Made by a program: the position numbers and the translations under genes. This document shows positions 62,409-64,000 of a stretch of DNA of 64,000 bases, piece after piece. The DNA is from Arthrobacter jinronghuae. GTDB lineage: Bacteria > Actinomycetota > Actinomycetes > Actinomycetales > Micrococcaceae. The stretch is taken from assembly GCF_025244825.1 (NCBI RefSeq), contig NZ_CP104263.1, positions 1,488,001 to 1,552,000 of the forward strand, in the 5' to 3' direction. The notes below the pieces were generated by a model. The model saw only the letters and a list, made by a program, of their open reading frames with translations. It made no database searches and was not told where the DNA came from. Each line of letters opens with the position of its first letter. Within the stretch, counting starts at the first letter, position 1.

Positions 62409-64000
62409 GTGGCGCCCCCTAGTTCTGATTACACTGCCCGGCACCTGTCCGTCCTGGAAGGACTGGAGGCCGTCCGCAAGCGTCCCGGCATGTACATCGG
62501 GTCCACCGACTCCCGTGGCCTGATGCACTGTCTTTGGGAAATCATCGACAACTCCGTCGATGAAGCCCTGGCCGGTTTTGGGCAGAGCATCAAGATCATT
62601 CTTCATCCGGACGGTTCCGTGGAGATCCACGACGACGGCCGAGGTATCCCGGTGGATATCGAACCGAAAACCGGACTCTCCGGCGTCGAAGTCGTTTTCA
62701 CCAAGCTCCACGCCGGCGGAAAGTTCGGCGGCGGGTCCTACGCGGCCTCCGGCGGCCTGCACGGCGTCGGTGCCAGCGTGGTCAACGCCCTGTCCTCCCG
62801 CCTCGACGTGCAGGTGGACCGGGCCGGGAAGACGTACCAGATGGCCTTCCGCCGCGGCGAGCCCGGCCACTTCGACGACACGGGCAAAAAGCCCGGCCCC
62901 GAGGCCAAGTTCTCTCCGTTCCTGGCCAGCTCACGGCTTGAAGTGGTCGGCAAGGCCAAGCGCGGTGTCACGGGCACCCGCATCCGGTACTGGGCCGACC
63001 GGCAGATCTTCACGCCGGATGCCAAATTCTCCTACAGCGAGCTGCAGGCCCGCGCCCGCCAGACGTCCTTCCTGGTCCCTGGACTGCGCATCACCCTGCG
63101 CGATGAACGGCGCCTGCCCGGAACCCCGGGCGAGAACGGCCCCGTGGAGGAAGTCTTCCACCACGACGGCGGGATCGCCGAGTTCGTCGACTACCTGGCC
63201 GCCGACGCAGCGGTCACGGATATCTGGCGCCTGCACGGCTCCGGCAAGTTCAAGGAATCCGTGCCCGTACTCGATGAAAGCGGGCATAGCCGGATCACCG
63301 AGATCGAACGCGAGGCCGAGGTGGATATCGCCCTGCGCTGGGGCATCGGGTACGAGACCAATATCCGCTCGTTCGTGAACATCATCGCCACCCCCAAGGG
63401 CGGAACGCACCAGACCGGCTTCGAGCAGGGCCTGCTGAAGACCTTCCGCAAGGTCATTGAAGCCAATGCCCGCAAGCTGAAGGCCGGCAACGACAAGATC
63501 GAAAAGGACGACGTTTTCGCGGGGCTCACCGCCGTGCTGACGGTCCGCCTCGCCGAGCCGCAGTTTGAGGGCCAGACCAAGGAAATCCTCGGCACCTCCG
63601 CCGTAAGGGCCATCGTGAGCAAGGTGGTGGAGAAGGAAATCACCGCCCGGCTGAACTCCACGGCGCGCGCCGACAAGGCGCAGTCTTCACAGCTGCTGGA
63701 AAAGGTGGTGGCGGAGATGAAGTCCCGGATCTCCGCCCGCGTGCACAAGGAGACCCAGCGCCGGAAGAACGCGCTGGAAACCTCCACCATGCCGGCCAAG
63801 CTGGCGGACTGCCGGATTGATGACCAGGAACGCTCTGAACTGTTCATCGTGGAAGGCGACAGCGCCCTCGGCACGGCGAAACTGGCCCGGTCCTCGGACT
63901 ACCAGGCGCTGCTGCCCATCCGCGGCAAAATCCTGAACGTGCAGAAGGCGTCCGTGGCGGACATGCTGTCCAATGCCGAGTGTGCAGCGCTGATCCAGGT
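62409..64000 (+). CDS. parE: DNA topoisomerase IV subunit B, 5' part
   Basis: About 530 codons in frame, running off the window end. GHKL ATPase motifs: WEIIDNSVDEALAGFG (from residue 43), HDDGRGIPVDIEP and GGLHGVGASVVNALSSRL. The TOPRIM start is FIVEGDSALGTAKLARSSDY (Glu482). The EGDSALGTAK form, with Leu where GyrB usually has Ala-Gly-Gly-Ser, points to ParE rather than GyrB. GTG 62409 is preceded by AAGGAG at 12 bases. It lacks the window needed to see the partner parC. Confidence 0.94.
   Translation, partial: MAPPSSDYTARHLSVLEGLEAVRKRPGMYIGSTDSRGLMHCLWEIIDNSVDEALAGFGQSIKIILHPDGSVEIHDDGRGIPVDIEPKTGLSGVEVVFTKLHAGGKFGGGSYAASGGLHGVGASVVNALSSRLDVQVDRAGKTYQMAFRRGEPGHFDDTGKKPGPEAKFSPFLASSRLEVVGKAKRGVTGTRIRYWADRQIFTPDAKFSYSELQARARQTSFLVPGLRITLRDERRLPGTPGENGPVEEVFHHDGGIAEFVDYLAADAAVTDIWRLHGSGKFKESVPVLDESGHSRITEIEREAEVDIALRWGIGYETNIRSFVNIIATPKGGTHQTGFEQGLLKTFRKVIEANARKLKAGNDKIEKDDVFAGLTAVLTVRLAEPQFEGQTKEILGTSAVRAIVSKVVEKEITARLNSTARADKAQSSQLLEKVVAEMKSRISARVHKETQRRKNALETSTMPAKLADCRIDDQERSELFIVEGDSALGTAKLARSSDYQALLPIRGKILNVQKASVADMLSNAECAALIQ

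Overview
The window reads as chromosomal DNA of a high-GC Gram-positive bacterium of the Micrococcaceae, most likely Arthrobacter or a close relative. This rests on the gene order yggS-sepF-yggT-divIVA-lspA-rluD-dnaE1-hisD-nrdR, on a polyphosphate glucokinase, on glnA2-glnE and glnA1-RDD-DUF4191-lipA-lipB, on sucB-lpdA-pepA-PAC2 and DUF4192-sigA-DUF7455-parE, and on many genes that start directly after a TAnnnT -10 box without a ribosome binding site. The species was not determined. No tRNA, rRNA, CRISPR array, prophage or insertion sequence was seen.

Layout. 0-3.7 kb: end of the division/wall cluster (YggS tail, SepF, YggT, DivIVA), then LspA and an RluD-type pseudouridine synthase. 3.8-8.7 kb: replicative polymerase dnaE1 and hisD, both apparently leaderless. 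8.75-9.55 kb: an 800-bp non-coding stretch with a large inverted repeat, a degenerate ~26-bp tandem array and two NrdR-type boxes before nrdR. 10-17.5 kb: ppgK, map, a 53-aa protein, panB, glnA2 and glnE. 17.6-19.8 kb: amino-acid ABC importer with a fused binding protein/permease. 19.8-27.1 kb: accessory genes (Nudix, SdpI-like, DUF222-HNH, two coupled hydrolases, a 58-aa exported peptide, an unrecognised protein, a Zn-dehydrogenase). 27.3-33.2 kb: glnA1 with a textbook GlnR box, RDD protein, reductase, DUF4191, lipA, lipB. 33.3-38.8 kb: a membrane-anchored kinase-like protein and a tricorn-type protease. 39-40 kb: two crcB fluoride-channel genes behind a leaderless 34-codon ORF. 40-48.1 kb: a complete urea/nickel/urease operon on the minus strand. 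48.3-64 kb: OsmC, a membrane protein, 2-oxoacid dehydrogenase E2 and E3, leucyl aminopeptidase, PAC2 protein, MFS and ABC transporters, DUF4192, principal sigma factor, a zinc-ribbon protein and the start of parE.

How the genes work together. Nitrogen is the strongest theme: urea uptake, nickel uptake and urease would yield ammonia, glutamine synthetase (GlnA1, GlnA2) would assimilate it, GlnE would modify the synthetase, and a GlnR site precedes glnA1. Lipoate synthesis (LipA/LipB) supplies the two-lipoyl E2 protein SucB, which works with Lpd.

The most interesting point is inside the urease operon. There is no ureE. Instead, between ureA and ureB sits a CbiX/SirB-like protein whose predicted metal-site loops look degenerate but whose C-terminus carries eleven histidines. 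It is a good candidate for an alternative nickel metallochaperone or nickel store.
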